The position numbers and the translations under genes are program-made. The notes beneath the pieces are model-generated. The model was not told where the DNA came from. It saw only the letters and a program-made list of their open reading frames with translations, and did not search any database. This document shows, in pieces, positions 1 to 13,268 of a DNA stretch of 64,000 bases (position 1 is its first letter; the number at the start of each line of letters is the position of its first letter). Source of the stretch: Paragordius varius (lineage: Eukaryota; Nematomorpha); the NCBI GenBank assembly GCA_964247055.1, contig OZ176050.1, positions 14,446,001 through 14,510,000 of the forward strand, written 5' to 3'.

Positions 1-1921
1 AAATGGTTTTGAACAGAAAATATTTCATGTTTTATTACATAATTTATATTAACCATTAAAATTTGGGGTTTTTTTTTCATTTCAATTAAACTAAACCCGT
101 CTGGTGTACCTTTTTATGACCTTTGTTGTTTTTAATTTTTCGATGCCTTTTTATTTTTAGCAAACACATTTAAATTTTAACAATTTTTTTGGTTTTACTG
201 TATGTTCGTTAAAAACATAAAATTTTCACACATAAAACTTACGTTGATTATGGGTCCTGCGAATAACGTGCTCTAGGAATGTGTTTTGGGGAGCCACTAA
301 CCCCTTCCGCGAATTCGAGATCATGATAGTTTTTGAAAATTTTTGTAATTTTTTAGGATAATATATCTACATGTTCATATTTTAAGGATGGTTATTTGTA
401 AAACAATTGATAAAGTAGAGGCATATATCCTCACTTGGCCTCACAAAAATTTGCCAATTGAATTGCGCTAAATGCTGTTTTTTTCTATCTATTGGAGAGA
501 ATGATTTAAGTCATAACTAATGAATTAAATGGAATTTGATGAGTTCGTTAAATCTTTCACTAAAGAGCTGGATCGAATTGGTTAGATTAATTATTTTGGT
601 GGAGGTATGTCCAAAAAATCAAATTATTAATTGGTAAATTGATTGATATATGACAATTTTTTCGCTCCAATTATTTTGGATTGTGTTGTTTGTTTAAAAT
701 GATGTGAGAATATGAAAATCCACAAAACCGAGAAACATAAAAAATATTTCATTTCACCATTTTGAAATGTCAAAAATTGGTTGACAAAAATGTGTATAAA
801 TTAATAGCCTTTTAGCTAATTTTTTTTGGCTCTAGCAAAGTGTTGATCGTTTTATGATGAATTTATTATTATTTTGACAATAAGGAGACAAATATTTTTA
901 TTACAACTACTTACTATTGTCCTCTCGTTTTCACCTGTATTATAGTTGAACGAAATATAAATGTATTCAATAATAGCTATCTATTAGTATGATAACATGT
1001 AGAAATTTAATTTACAAGAATAAAAACAAGTAGCCTTTTAAAAAAATACAAATAGCATATATAATATATATATATATATATTTCTAGTAAGGTAGTAAGC
1101 AGAAATGTATATACAAGCAGCGAGCTAAATGTTTTAATACATTGTTTTCATTTTCAATTTAAAAGATACGTTTGCTTATTTTTTCAACCATCTATTTATA
1201 AGTATATGTTTGGTCTCTTTATATTCGCATAATTTCGACTTTAGTATGTAATTTTTCATAAATGAATTATTTCAAAAACTTTGACAAAGGCAATATTTAG
1301 CGGTTAAATTTTTTTAGAATTCATATTATCTAACGCTTTAGGATAATAATAAATTCTTGTCTATCAAGCTAAAAAATTTTCCCTTATAAATTATTTATAA
1401 TTTTTGAAAATCTCCTGTGATCAGAGTTTTTTAACTTTAGGCAAACAATTTGATTGTCAAGTTTATCATTTTTAAAACAATTTTTTGTTTACAATTTTCA
1501 AGTATTTTTTTGATAGGACAATAAAATATAAGCGTTTTGAGGCTTGGTCAATATCTTAAAAATTGAGATAAATTGTCATTTAAACCAAAAATAATTTATT
1601 TTTATGAACTTTTATTTTCAAAATATATTATGTCCATTCATAGTACATTCATATTAATTGGCAATATTTGGTACATCTTGTAGGAAAAATTGGTAAAAAT
1701 TATTTAATATATAAAAAAAACAAATTTTTAGCAATTAATATAGTTTTTGATATCATTGTTTATTTTTTATAAAAAAATATATTTTAAGCTTATCAAACAT
1801 ACGATTCGCATATGTTAATGCATTCATTGACTGTCAGACAATTTTATAATTTTAATCAATAACCTTCCGTCCCTTACTTTATAAATTTTCAGATTATACC
1901 AAGCAATAATTCTTTTAAAAG

Positions 1922-1968
<47 letters not shown>

Positions 1969-2867
1969 TTATTTAGCCTATAATAATAGGCTAAATTCAA
2001 ACATATCTCATTATAAATGGTTAAAAACATCGCGGTCCGAAATAGCACTCTTATTATGAAATCAGTATGATGTGATGAAATAATATGGTCAACAAACAGT
2101 GATATATATATATATACATAAATTATTTAAATAAAATTTATCATTCGTGTTATATGATAATAAAATGTGCAATATATGGATATTTAAAAAAATTCAAAAA
2201 AAAACAAGGATATGACCTTGACCTTAAAAAATAGAGTCCTAGAGATTTGTCATTTAATATATTCACACTTAATAATAATAATAATAATAATAACATATCA
2301 TTCGTTTATTTATCTTTAAATATTTCAAATTAATTTTAAAGTACTGTGTCAGACCAGATTTTTTTTGAATAATTCAAAAAATGAGTTTCAAATATTAATT
2401 TTGATATTTTTGAATCAGTGTAAAATTATATTATTTTACAGTAGGGTATAGGATTAAAAAAAATTTATCATTAAAAAAACCAAATTATAGGTAACTTTTT
2501 TTCAACCATCCATTTTTTACCATACGTTACGAGTGATTCAAATTTATCCAATTTCAAACCATATTTTGCGGTTTTTTGTCAAAAACCTTAATAAGATTTA
2601 AAGAGCAGGAATATTTGAAATAAAGGAAATAAAAAAAACTTCATACGTATATATATATCCTTTAAAACATTTGTAATTTAATTTATTCTGTACAAAAGAA
2701 AAATCAATTGACCGTTAATATCTGTTGTGATATCTACTCAAATATTAAAGCTAACACATTATGAAATGTATGGTTAATTTAACAATTTACCATACTGGAT
2801 TTCAAATTTTCAAGGATATATTTTTTTATTTAGCAATCAATGCAAAATTAGATAATTTTCTGGATAT
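1..2867. other. AT-rich non-coding flank
   Basis: No exon or conserved protein can be recognised on either strand. The stretch holds homopolymer runs, short TA repeats near 1,063-1,082 and 2,103-2,114, a long TA run at 1,923-1,965 and a TAA run near 2,271-2,293. The open frame at 1,824-2,048 is made mostly of the TA repeat and is not a gene. The interval lies downstream of the PEPCK gene and upstream of whatever lies to the left of the window. Confidence 0.6.
1923..1965. repeat. TA dinucleotide microsatellite
   Basis: Uninterrupted TA repeat of about 20 units. Similar runs occur at 13,229-13,264, 23,953-23,986 and 57,166-57,211. Confidence 0.95.
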
Positions 2868-3153
2868 CAGTGTTTTTTACTGATAAATGGCTTCGCGGAC
2901 CGCATTTTGAAACAAGAAAACACGGCAGGCCACATTTGTTTGAAATATATATATGGGCTTTCATATTTATTTTATTAAATTTTAAAGAAATGTTAAATGC
3001 ATATAAATTATTTTTTTTGCTTATGTATTGCTAATTGGAAAATTCAGAAAATTTGTTTAAAAAATATCAATTTTATTAAAATCTCGTCATTTTTTTGCAT
3101 ATGTATTTGTGGGTCGCACATTATGTCTTGAAGGGCGCGGTTGGACACCCCTG
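2868..3153. mobile_element. hAT-like MITE remnant
   Basis: The right end reads GGTTGGACACCCCTG, which is the reverse complement of the CAGGGGTGTCC terminus common in hAT non-autonomous elements. GC-rich words typical of such elements (GCGGACCGC near the left end, GGGCGCGG near the right) stand out from the AT-rich surroundings. The left end is placed at CAGTG and is less certain. No transposase is present. Related ends occur at 21,936, 33,583-33,775 and 61,003-61,239. Confidence 0.55.
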
Positions 3154-3168
3154 TTTAAACATTAAGTA

Positions 3169-3444
3169 CAGTAAAAACTGAAATTATACGGACAAACGTA
3201 AAAATATAAAGACAAATATTTTTTTCTAAAAGACCACCATATTTTTTTAAATCCTGATTGTTTTAAATTTCAAAATATAAAATAGAAATTTAAATTGGTA
3301 GCACAATCAATTATGTAGTTTACGATTGTAATTAAGTATTTTTTGTAGCAAAAATTACGGTTCTAAAAAATATGGCTGCCTTTTGAAAAAATATTTGTCT
3401 TTATATTTTTACGTTTTGTCCGTATAATTTCAGTTTTTACTGTA
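3169..3444. mobile_element. Family B MITE, copy 1 (Tc1/mariner-like)
   Basis: Near-perfect palindrome of about 275 bases. It opens with CAGTAAAAACTGAAATTA and closes with the inverted complement ending in TTTTTACTG, flanked by TA. The arms continue through CGGACAAACGTAAAAATA and AAAGACAAATATTTTT. A CAGT terminus with a TA target site is the signature of Tc1/mariner elements; the element has no coding capacity, so it is a MITE. Confidence 0.85.
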
Positions 3445-3942
3445 AAAGAGTGTACCCTGACCACCATACCATTCAAAATTTGATTCAAGAAATCTTATAA
3501 AGGTCTTTAAATACCAAATTTCGCAGACAGACAAAATCTCATAAATAATTTAAAGGCTTCTATATTTATGTAGGGCATTTTTTAGCTTTTTATTATAAAT
3601 TAAAAATAGAGATTTACGATATTTAAGTACAGGAATTAGGCGTCTATTCTTAAACAAAATCCATGTTTTATCCAGTATGACCCATATTAGTGTTATAGGT
3701 ATGCAATGGAATAGTGGTGTTAAAATTCTGTTTCAAATTAATGAACAAAAATTAAATTTACTTAAACTTAGCAAATTTTTCAGCAAGGTTATATTTTATT
3801 TTCATCTGGGCAATTTTTGTTTACTATTTATATAATTGATTGTTTCAATAATAATATATTATGGGCTATTTAAAAAAAGGTGATTATTAGGTTATATAGT
3901 GAAACATAGTTATTAATAAAAGTATAAAGAAACAAATATACA

Positions 3943-4112
3943 CGAAAAAATATTTTTGTTAAAAAGACAACCATATTTTTTTAAAATATTTTTAATTATA
4001 ACTTTATTATTTGGGCTACAAAATATCATAGAGAGAGTAAATTTGTATCAAAATATATCTATGTTTTACAACCGCCTTACTCTCTCATTTAAAAAATTTG
4101 TCTTTTTATTTT
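3943..4112. mobile_element. Family B MITE, partial copy 2
   Basis: Contains the internal arm motif AAAAGACAACCATATTTTT and the opposite arm TTGTCTTTTTATTTTTGCAG but lacks clear outer ends. It abuts copy 3, so it is probably a truncated older insertion. Confidence 0.6.
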
Positions 4113-4116
4113 TGCA

Positions 4117-4384
4117 GTGAAAATTTAAATAATACGGACAAAACGTAAAAATATAAGGACAATCATTAATTTTAACCTTAATTTTACTCATATAAGCTAT
4201 TTAGTTACAATTACAAAATATAGAATTGATGTTTTGGTAATACATAACTCTCTTTCATTTGCTATTTAAAACAATGAGTTATATGGAAATGAATCAAGAT
4301 TTAAAAAGTATGGTTGTGTTTTTAAAAAAAATATTTGTCTTTATAATTTTACATTTTGTCCGTATAAGTTCAGTTTTTACTGTA
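4117..4384. mobile_element. Family B MITE, copy 3
   Basis: Arms CGGACAAAACGTAAAAATA on the left and TTTTACATTTTGTCCGTA on the right, ending in TTTTTACTGTA. The left outermost bases are diverged. The internal sequence matches the other copies (a stretch near GAATTGATG, then AAAAAGTATGGTTG). Confidence 0.8.
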
Positions 4385-4573
4385 CATTTTGTCTGTATAT
4401 TTTCAAATTAAAAAATTTACATTGATGTAAGGCGAATAGCTCTAATGTAAAATTTGTATTGTCCTATGCCACCCCGTTTCTAATACAAGAGAGAAAAACA
4501 AATAATTGATTATGACAAAAAATATAGCCTTATTAATTCCGTATTTGTACCAATATTTGCCTCTCAATTAACA

Positions 4574-4866
4574 TTTACAGTAAAAATTGAAATTATATGG
4601 ACAAAACGTAAAAATATAAAGACAAATATTTTTATCTAAAAGACAACCATACTTTTAATTCTCAATTTTACTTATATAACTCATTGTTAAGAAATTCAGA
4701 TTATAAATTAGAGACGTATATTGGTAACTCAATCAATGACATATTTTATGATTCTTATAAAATGGTTTTAATAAGATAAATTAGGGTTTAAAAAAGTTGG
4801 GGTTATCTTTTGAAAAAATGTCTTTATATTTTTACATTTTGTCCGTATAATTTCAATATTAACATA
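4574..4866. mobile_element. Family B MITE, copy 4
   Basis: Starts ACAGTAAAAATTGAAATTA after a T, ends GTCCGTATAATTTCAAT. Complete apart from a decayed right terminus. Confidence 0.85.
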
Positions 4867-5179
4867 AATAATTATCTATCGTTACTATAGGTTGGTAAGT
4901 ATTTATTTATTTATCATTCAAAATTTTAGGTAAAAAATAAAATGTTACGAAAACATAAAAACTAAAAGACATATTATATAACAGTTTTTTTTAAACCCTG
5001 CTTCCATAAAATAAAACTCAACATTTTTGTTACGAAATAGGGAATATAAATGTAATTGTTAATATAATTAATTAAATGTTTTAAAACCGCAATACCATGT
5101 GTGAGGTAGGAAAGTATGGTTTTATTAACACAGTGTACGAAATCGGGGGTCATGAAAAAATATCTTCACATGAAATAAA

Positions 5180-5456
5180 TACAGTAAAAATTAAAATTTT
5201 ACGGACAAAACGTAAAAATATAAAGACAAATATTATGTTTCAAAAGAAAACCATACTTTATTAATCTTTTAATTACAATCGTGAATACATAATTAATTGT
5301 GTTACGATTATACATCTCAATTATGTACTTTGCAATTTAAAACAATGAGTTAGTTATATTTAAAAAAAATAAGATTTAATTAGTTAGGTTGTCTAGAAAA
5401 GAATATGTTTTTAGATCTTAACATTTTGTCCGTATAATTCCAATTTTTACTGTATA
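5180..5456. mobile_element. Family B MITE, copy 5
   Basis: Starts ACAGTAAAAATTAAAATTT and ends TCCAATTTTTACTGTAT, so both CAGT termini and the flanking TA are kept. This is the fifth copy within 2.3 kb. Confidence 0.85.
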
Positions 5457-5485
5457 TTCTGATAAAATGTGTATCAGGATTATCT

Positions 5486-6332
5486 GGTGCTTTGGTCCCA
5501 TACGAGTGAAAAAAGAAAGTTATTTACACTTTTGTGCTAATTCCTCCATAACGGCTAAATTTGAGCACATTTTTTGTAATTGTTTGAGATGAAAGCTAAA
5601 TGCTTTATTTAATATCACTAAAATATATCATAAACGACTTATACAAAGCGAAACAATATTCTTATAAATTATAATTTTTGGATGTGTGCTCCTAAAGAGA
5701 TATGATCTTCTAAAATGGACTAGTTCTTTTAAAATAAAGTTAAAAATGGCAGGATTGCACGATAAAATTTTTTAGATATATGATAAATTTCGACATTAAA
5801 AAAATATTTTTTAAATGCATACTTCTTACAAAAATTTAATTTTAGCAAAATTTTGTTGAGAAAAAATATATAATTTGATGATGCCAAACAAGATTCATTT
5901 ACTTTTAAATTTGGTGTTTTATATTAAAACAATTATATAATAAATTAGACAAACGAATATTAAGGTGATAGAAATTTTCATCCTTTTTTAGAAAATGTCT
6001 TATTTTAATATCTAAAAGCCTTTTTATATTTTTATTATACCTAAAAAAGAATGAGGTACGCAACATTAGCATGTATTAGAAGAGCAAAAAAATGGAATTT
6101 TCGGAGACCATATCTAAAAATTAAATATTATAACATTTGTTTTGCTCTTTATTAGTAGTTTATGATATATTCTAGTGATATTTTTGGAATGAAGCATTAA
6201 GCTATCATCAAATAAATTTTATTATAAAAAATGTGCTCAAATTTTGCCAATTTCTACTATGGAGCACTTATCACAAAAGTGCAAATAACTTTAAATAACT
6301 TAAGCCCCAAAACCAAAATCACCATGAGATTC
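5486..6332. mobile_element. Large palindromic element, about 850 bases
   Basis: Diverged inverted arms of roughly 190-220 bases. Left arm words CACTTTTGTG and AATTTGAGCACATTTTTT recur inverted on the right as AAAAAATGTGCTCAAATTT and CACAAAAGTG. Further in, ATATATCATAAACGACTT pairs with AGTAGTTTATGATATATT. No coding sequence. It is probably a non-autonomous DNA transposon or fold-back element of a family not otherwise seen in the window. Confidence 0.7.
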
Positions 6333-9300
6333 CTGATATATTTTTTTTATTGGAATATATATAGATCTCATCATGATATTTTTGTGTACACTGTATAATA
6401 AAATACTTTCCGAAATATATTATTCCCTTTTGTTAATTAATAGATAACACTGGACAACAAATTTTTCTGCCATTCGAGTTTTTTGAATTTTCTGATATTT
6501 AGTATAATTTAAACAGAAAATCTGAAATAATAATTATATCTCGTTGGAAGTATTTTGTATAATTTGATTTTTTTGATTATGCGCCCTCTTTATCAAAATT
6601 TTACTAAAAAATATTTTTCTTTCAAAATATACAAGTAATGCCCATTTGTAATATATCATTCGAAAGAGTAATAAAAACTCTATAAAATGCATACTAATAT
6701 GTATTACATCAACACTTAATATTGGACACAAAGAGCGACAAACGCGCGAAGCGAGAGCATTTTTTTTAATTATTATATATTTAAAACTAATGGATGAAAA
6801 TAGCTCAAACTTTGTTTAGATGGTGATGAATGTCCAAAAAAGATAACACAAAAAAGTTTTTTTGATTAAAACATTTTATTATTGCTTTTATGTCACTCAA
6901 AACACCCATTTTTAGGTTTTTTGTTTTTTAAAAACTACCATCTCATCAATATTAATTTATTTTCTTTATAATGCTGATAATTTCAAAATTTTAAAGATAA
7001 AAACAAAGTTTAAGGTATTTTTGATCTTTTATAGCCATTATGGAATAAATTTACAGTTAGAACTATGCATTTTAGTATCCACTAGGTAAAAATTTATGAT
7101 AATAATAATTTTTATTAAAAAAGCTAGCCAAAAGCTTTTTCAAACATTTTTTTTAAATTAAATACTAATATAACCCTAATAATTATATTAAAATAATTTA
7201 TATGATTTTCAAATTAGTTTGTCTGTGAAAATTCTTGACTTATTTAAGGATTGAAAATTTCTACCATTTAAATCCAAATAACTTTTACATCCGATTGATT
7301 TAAATGACTTACTACCATTTAAAAAATGCAGTTTTTTGTGCTCTTACGAATGATATAAAATACATGGCTTCATATCTAAAACATTTAATTTTCGAAATTT
7401 CGAGTTTAATGTTAAATCGGGGCCAAAAATTATCGATAAACTCTAATATAAAAAAATTCTTCCATGCTAGACCAATTTTCTTTTCAGATATATTAATTAT
7501 GTACTTTAATAAAATAAATTTTAAATTTACAAGAATGGCAGTTAAAAAAAGTTATTTGTTGTCTAGTGTAATTGAATTAGAAAAATATATACAGGTATTT
7601 GTCATATTAAATAATAGTAATCGGATAATATAATTGATTCAAAAGTTTACTGAAAGAATTAAATTCAAAACCTTAATCAAAACCACGATAATTAGCCACG
7701 AAAAATTAACAAATAAGGTATAAATATTTTATACATCTTTAACTACTTGAACGCAAAGAAAAATTTTACAAAGTTTCATTTTTTTTGAAAAACAAAATTC
7801 GTAAGTCACAAAAGATTTTAATTTAAAAACATCCAAAAATACCGATATTTGAAGAATAAAATCATATCCCTTGAGATGATAATTAACAAGTCATAAAACT
7901 ATGTTTGACAATTTCAGTAGCTGTTTTTTGTAAAATGTCCAAAGTTAGAATTAATTAATAAAAAATATGATGAAAGAAAATTAACAGATAAACTCAGTAC
8001 ATATGCAAATTTCAACATGTCTTAAATTTTTGACAGTAAACATTCTTATATAAGAACATTGATGAAAATGGCTTTGCTACGTTCAAAAAAGCCAAGATAT
8101 TAAAATACACATCTAGTAAAATTATAGGTGGGATTTTTTCAAATTTCGTAAAAATGATTTCTAATCAAAAATGCAGTTAAGTTTCAACATTAAAAATTGT
8201 TTTTAACTAAAGCCTAGATTTACATAGACAGAGTGCTTTTCCAACAAATTTTAAATGTGCGCACAAAAAATTTTTACCTGCATAAAAAATGAAGAAATAA
8301 CTATCGTAAGAGGCGATTTTAAAGTGTGCAATCACAAACGAAAACACGTAATCCAGTCATAACAACAATAATAATATGTATATATGATTCCTATTTATCG
8401 ATTTTCCCCTTTTTGGATATTTCTATATTTTTACAAATCTACTTACTAATTTTTTAAAAGTATTTTTTTTTCCTATTTTTCAATTGGTCGTTTGGTTCAG
8501 TAAAAGAACTGACAAGCACAACACATAATTAAAATTTATAAGCAACTAGATCGAAAACTATAATTTCAAATTATCTTTTTTAAAATATATATTTATATGG
8601 ATGTAATGTGTAAGAGATATTGATGGTTATTTTGTTTACTTTTTTCCTCAATGAACCTTTTTTTGCCATTTTTAATGATTGCAGTTACGTCATCTTGTTT
8701 TTACGAAATTTTTAAGTTTCGGGTTTATTGCCAACCATTAAATTTGTCTGGGGTTAGTATGGTTTTGTCATTTTAAATTACTTACATTAAAAGGTTTGCC
8801 ATTATTAAAATTTTTTTAAATTTTTCAACCGTAAATATGTTATTTTTCAATTTCAAAATTTTAAGTTTTTTATATCCATATGTATTCAAATTCAAAAAAA
8901 TATTTAAACTTAAGGTCAAACTCGTATTAAGTCAATACAAAAAGAAAAGATATATATATATATGGAAATAGTTAAAGCCAATGGGACATATTAAAATATG
9001 ATAATTTAATTTTTTTATAACTAAACGACACATGTTAGTACAAATTACTTTATTTATATAATAATAAATATGGAATGAGCATACATGATATGTTAATGCA
9101 AATTAAGCCACAAAATAAGCTTTTAAAGGAGTTGGCCTGCGTAAGTTTTTTTCAATCTTATGGTATGTATACATAAAAAATAGCTAATTCAATAAAAACA
9201 AAAGGCAAAATCCAAATTTATGCTGAGTGGCGGCTAATAAAAAGCTTTTCTTTGAACTTCTTTACTTTATAATATATATATCCATGTACTTTGCAAACCA

Positions 9301-10990
9301 TAAATTTTTTTAAGTACATTCTGTGTTTATTGCCAAACATAAAAATCTAGCGTCCAAAAAAGTTAAACTTTCTTATAGTTAAACATTAAATTCTTTACTT
9401 ACCCATTGACGATTTTGTAGTTTTATTTTTTGCAGTTTAAACATTTAAAGCTAAAATATTAATTTAAAAACCATTTTTTTTGAAAAGAAATTTGGTTCTT
9501 AACTTTCAAATTGGACGATATGCACAATAGCTTGTTAAAGTATACATAATATGTTAAATTTTTGGTTTCGTAACCATATAGTGTGAGTTAAGGACACCCC
9601 AATCCGATAAAAATTTGCGATCAAACGCCCATTTAAATGCAACGAAAAAAAAACTGTCAACAACTGATTTGCGACATTTAAAATTATTATTATATAATGT
9701 AAAACTCTCGTATTCATTTTAATAATAATAGATGCTAAAGAAATTAAAAAGCTTTAGATTAAAAATACATTGCTAATTTAATTTAAAAAAATTGGAGTTT
9801 AATCAAAAATTATATTATCCGAAATGGACCAATAAACAAAAAAAAAACCAAAAAATATCAAAGCAGTCGCGAAGATATGAATGCGTATAGGACACTCCTG
9901 ATTCAAAGATATATTTTATTGTTTGATATAAGCTAATTTGTAAATATTTATATAACAAACTACATTTTATATTTAACTATACAGTTTGGTTAACACATGA
10001 TAAATTATATTAAAAATTATAATTTATTTAATATTATGTGGGTAGATTTTTATGTTGCCCTCTCATACCTCTAGTAAAAAAAAAACCAGGCCAAAATAAA
10101 AGCTGTAAAAAAGATTTTTATTAATTCTCAATTCCTCTCTTATTTTTAATAAACTAGCTATAATTATGCTTTATGTGAGCTCGTTCGGCTAAAATCCTAT
10201 ATCAGTTTATTATATGTGCTATAGTTCAAACTTTATATTTATAAATTTTACCCAATTATATATGTTTTAGTTAATCTCAAATATTAAGTAGTACATTTAG
10301 GCGTTGTGTGTTCGGTTAAAATGGTAGAAGCAATTCTAAATTTCTAAAAAACTGCAAAAATGAAAATTGATGCGATATTCCTTCTAAAGGATTCCATAAT
10401 CCTTTTCCTAATCTTTAAATCCGATTTAAATGTTAGCTATAATAATAATAATTTTAATTATTATATTTATTTAAATTAATTAATAGAAAAATCACAATTC
10501 CAATTATATATATATATATAAGATATACTTTGTTTCAAAACAATTTCATGCATTTTTATGTAATAAAATAATATTTTTTCTTATAATTAAAATATAATTA
10601 AGTCACAATTGCTAAGATTCATTGTAGTTTATATTTGTGAGGCGGGAAACGGATGTTTAATAGAAGCAAAATTAATATTTAGTAATATATTTTAATATAG
10701 ATAAATAATTTTTCAACCAACCACAATAAATGCCAAATATAAGATCAGATATATGATTTTAATGATTTTAAAATTTATCTTTCAAAAGTATATATAATAT
10801 ATAATTTGATATCTTTATGTGATTAATCCCAAATTGCATTTTTTGAATACATTTGCCATACAAAACCACAATCATCATATATTTTAAAGTAAAATTTTCT
10901 GTAAAGTGATAAAACAACTCATTTATAGAAAGTATTAATGACTATCAAAGATTTAGGGTTAAAATTTTGCCATTTTTTTCTCGTTTTTAG
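6333..10990. other. Intergenic, 3' of PEPCK
   Basis: AT-rich sequence with no recognisable exon, RNA gene or full mobile element. The open frame at 7,304-7,633 (109 codons) has no recognisable motif and a composition like random AT-rich DNA. The PEPCK 3' UTR and polyadenylation site should fall in the last few hundred bases; I could not pick one AAUAAA confidently on the minus strand. Confidence 0.5.
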
Positions 10991-13228
10991 TTAGGGCATA
11001 GCTTGAATGCGTTGATGTAATTGATGAAGTTCATCCGCTATAACTGGAGGTAAATCTTCAGGTAATTGTTCCTGAAAATATTTACTAATTTCCAAGCATT
11101 CCTGTGTCCAAAAATCTTTGGGAATATCAAAGAGCGCATTGTAATCAATGGCCAAATGTTCAAGGCCTTTAAGATTTATAGAACCAGGTTTAGGGATATA
11201 ACCTATGGGTGTTTTTACAGCCACATCATCACCCCGGCAGAACCTTAGCAAACAAACACACACACATATATTTTACACTAAAAGAAATTAAAATTATACC
11301 ATTTACAGTTCAAATTTACCCTTGAACAATTCAAATTCCCCCCTTGAACAATTCATATTCACCCTTCAAATTCACCCTTGAATAATACAAGTTTACCCTT
11401 GAACAATTCAAATTTACCCTTAAACAATTCAAATTTACCCCTGAACAATTCAATTATACACGGACAAAAAACGTGTAAAATTATACCATTTACAGTTCAG
11501 ATTTACCCTTGAACAATTAAAATTCCCTCCCGAACAATTCATATTTACTTGTGAACATTTTAAATTCACCTAACAAAAAACAATTGGTTCAAACTAATAT
11601 AACTCATTATTAATATGTAATATATCTTTATAGCACAGTTTATTCTTTTTTCAGTATTATTTTAACTAAAATTTTATTTTTCAAAAATATTATAAAGTAC
11701 TGGTAATATTTAATTTCATAAAGCACACAATTTATTTGAGGGTGAATTTAGATTGTTCAAGGGTGAGATTGAATTGTAAATGGTATATAAAGACAAATAT
11801 TTTTTTGGTAAAACACAACCAACCATACCTTTTAAACCTTGGATACATTTAAATAAAACTCATTGTTTATGAAAGGTAGGTGAAAATGTATATTGGCAAC
11901 ACAATCAATTATATATTTGACAATTTTATCTAAATAATTTATATAGGATAAATCTAAGGTTTAAAAAATCAGGGGTGTCTATTGAAAAAAAATATTAATA
12001 TATTTTTACGTTTTCTCCGTATATTTTTTTTACTGTATTATTATAAACAATTTATTCAATATTAATATGGGACAATACCGAAAAATAAGAAAAAAATACG
12101 TCTTACGTATCCAATAATTATTAATAATTTAAATTAGAAATTTTTAAATAAAAAATGTTGCTATTAAAAAACAACCATTTTTGCTCGAAAATTCATTTAT
12201 TTTTAATAAGCAAAAAAAACTTCTAAAAAAAGAATATTATACGAACCATATTTAGTAAGGCTTAAACCACAACCCTTAAAGTGTTTTTTAATGGCCTTGA
12301 ATTTATTATAAATTTTTTGATGGACATATTTTATGTATAATTATTTGCAAATGTTTCATAGACAGTTATGAAATTACATTAAAAACGGATATTATACGGA
12401 CAAAACGTAAAAATATAGGGACAAATATTTTTTATTTAAATGACAACCATACACTTTTTTAAATCTCAATTTTTCTAATATGAATTATTTAATTACAATT
12501 GTAAAATATATTATTGATTATGTTACCAATATACATAAATCATTTTCATACTTGTATTTAGTTATATACATCAAGAAAATAACGATTCAAAAAGTATATG
12601 GTTGATTGTGTTTTGGTATATCGAAATAAATTCCTATCTTAATATTTTTTGGTATCCGTATAATTTCAATTTTTAGACACAACAAAAGCAAAAAAAAAAC
12701 TATAAACAATAAACCCTACCTATAAATCCAATCAACTATCCGACAATTCTCACCAAAGCCTGGCCATAAAAATTCACCAGTTTTAGCGTTTTTCTTGAAC
12801 CAATTAACGTGAAAAATGTGAGGGAGTTTACGATTAGGATACTTGCTTTTATCACCCACATCAAGCCAATGTTGAATGTAATGACCAAAATTGTAACCAA
12901 AGAATGGTCTCATAGCAAATGGATCATGCATAATCACTTTAGCTAGTAAAAATTTTTCGAAAAATAAATATTAAAATATAAAATATGACAATTACTACAA
13001 GTAATCTTTGTCAAACGTAAAAAATAAAATTAAAATATAAACTGGTTTGACAAAGATTACTTGTAGTAATCAAAATATCATAATAAATTTATATATTTTT
13101 TGCTGAATTATTGCATATAAAATATGAAAATGCAAAAATAATAATGTCATACCAATTATTACTCAAGCAAAAAAAGGCTTTGAAAAAAAAACGTAAAAAT
13201 GTATTAAAACTTATTTATCCATAAATTA

Positions 13229-13268
<40 letters not shown>

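Noticed and set aside
7304-7633. 109-codon open frame upstream of the PEPCK 3' end
   Set aside because: No motif, AT-driven amino-acid composition, no neighbouring exon.
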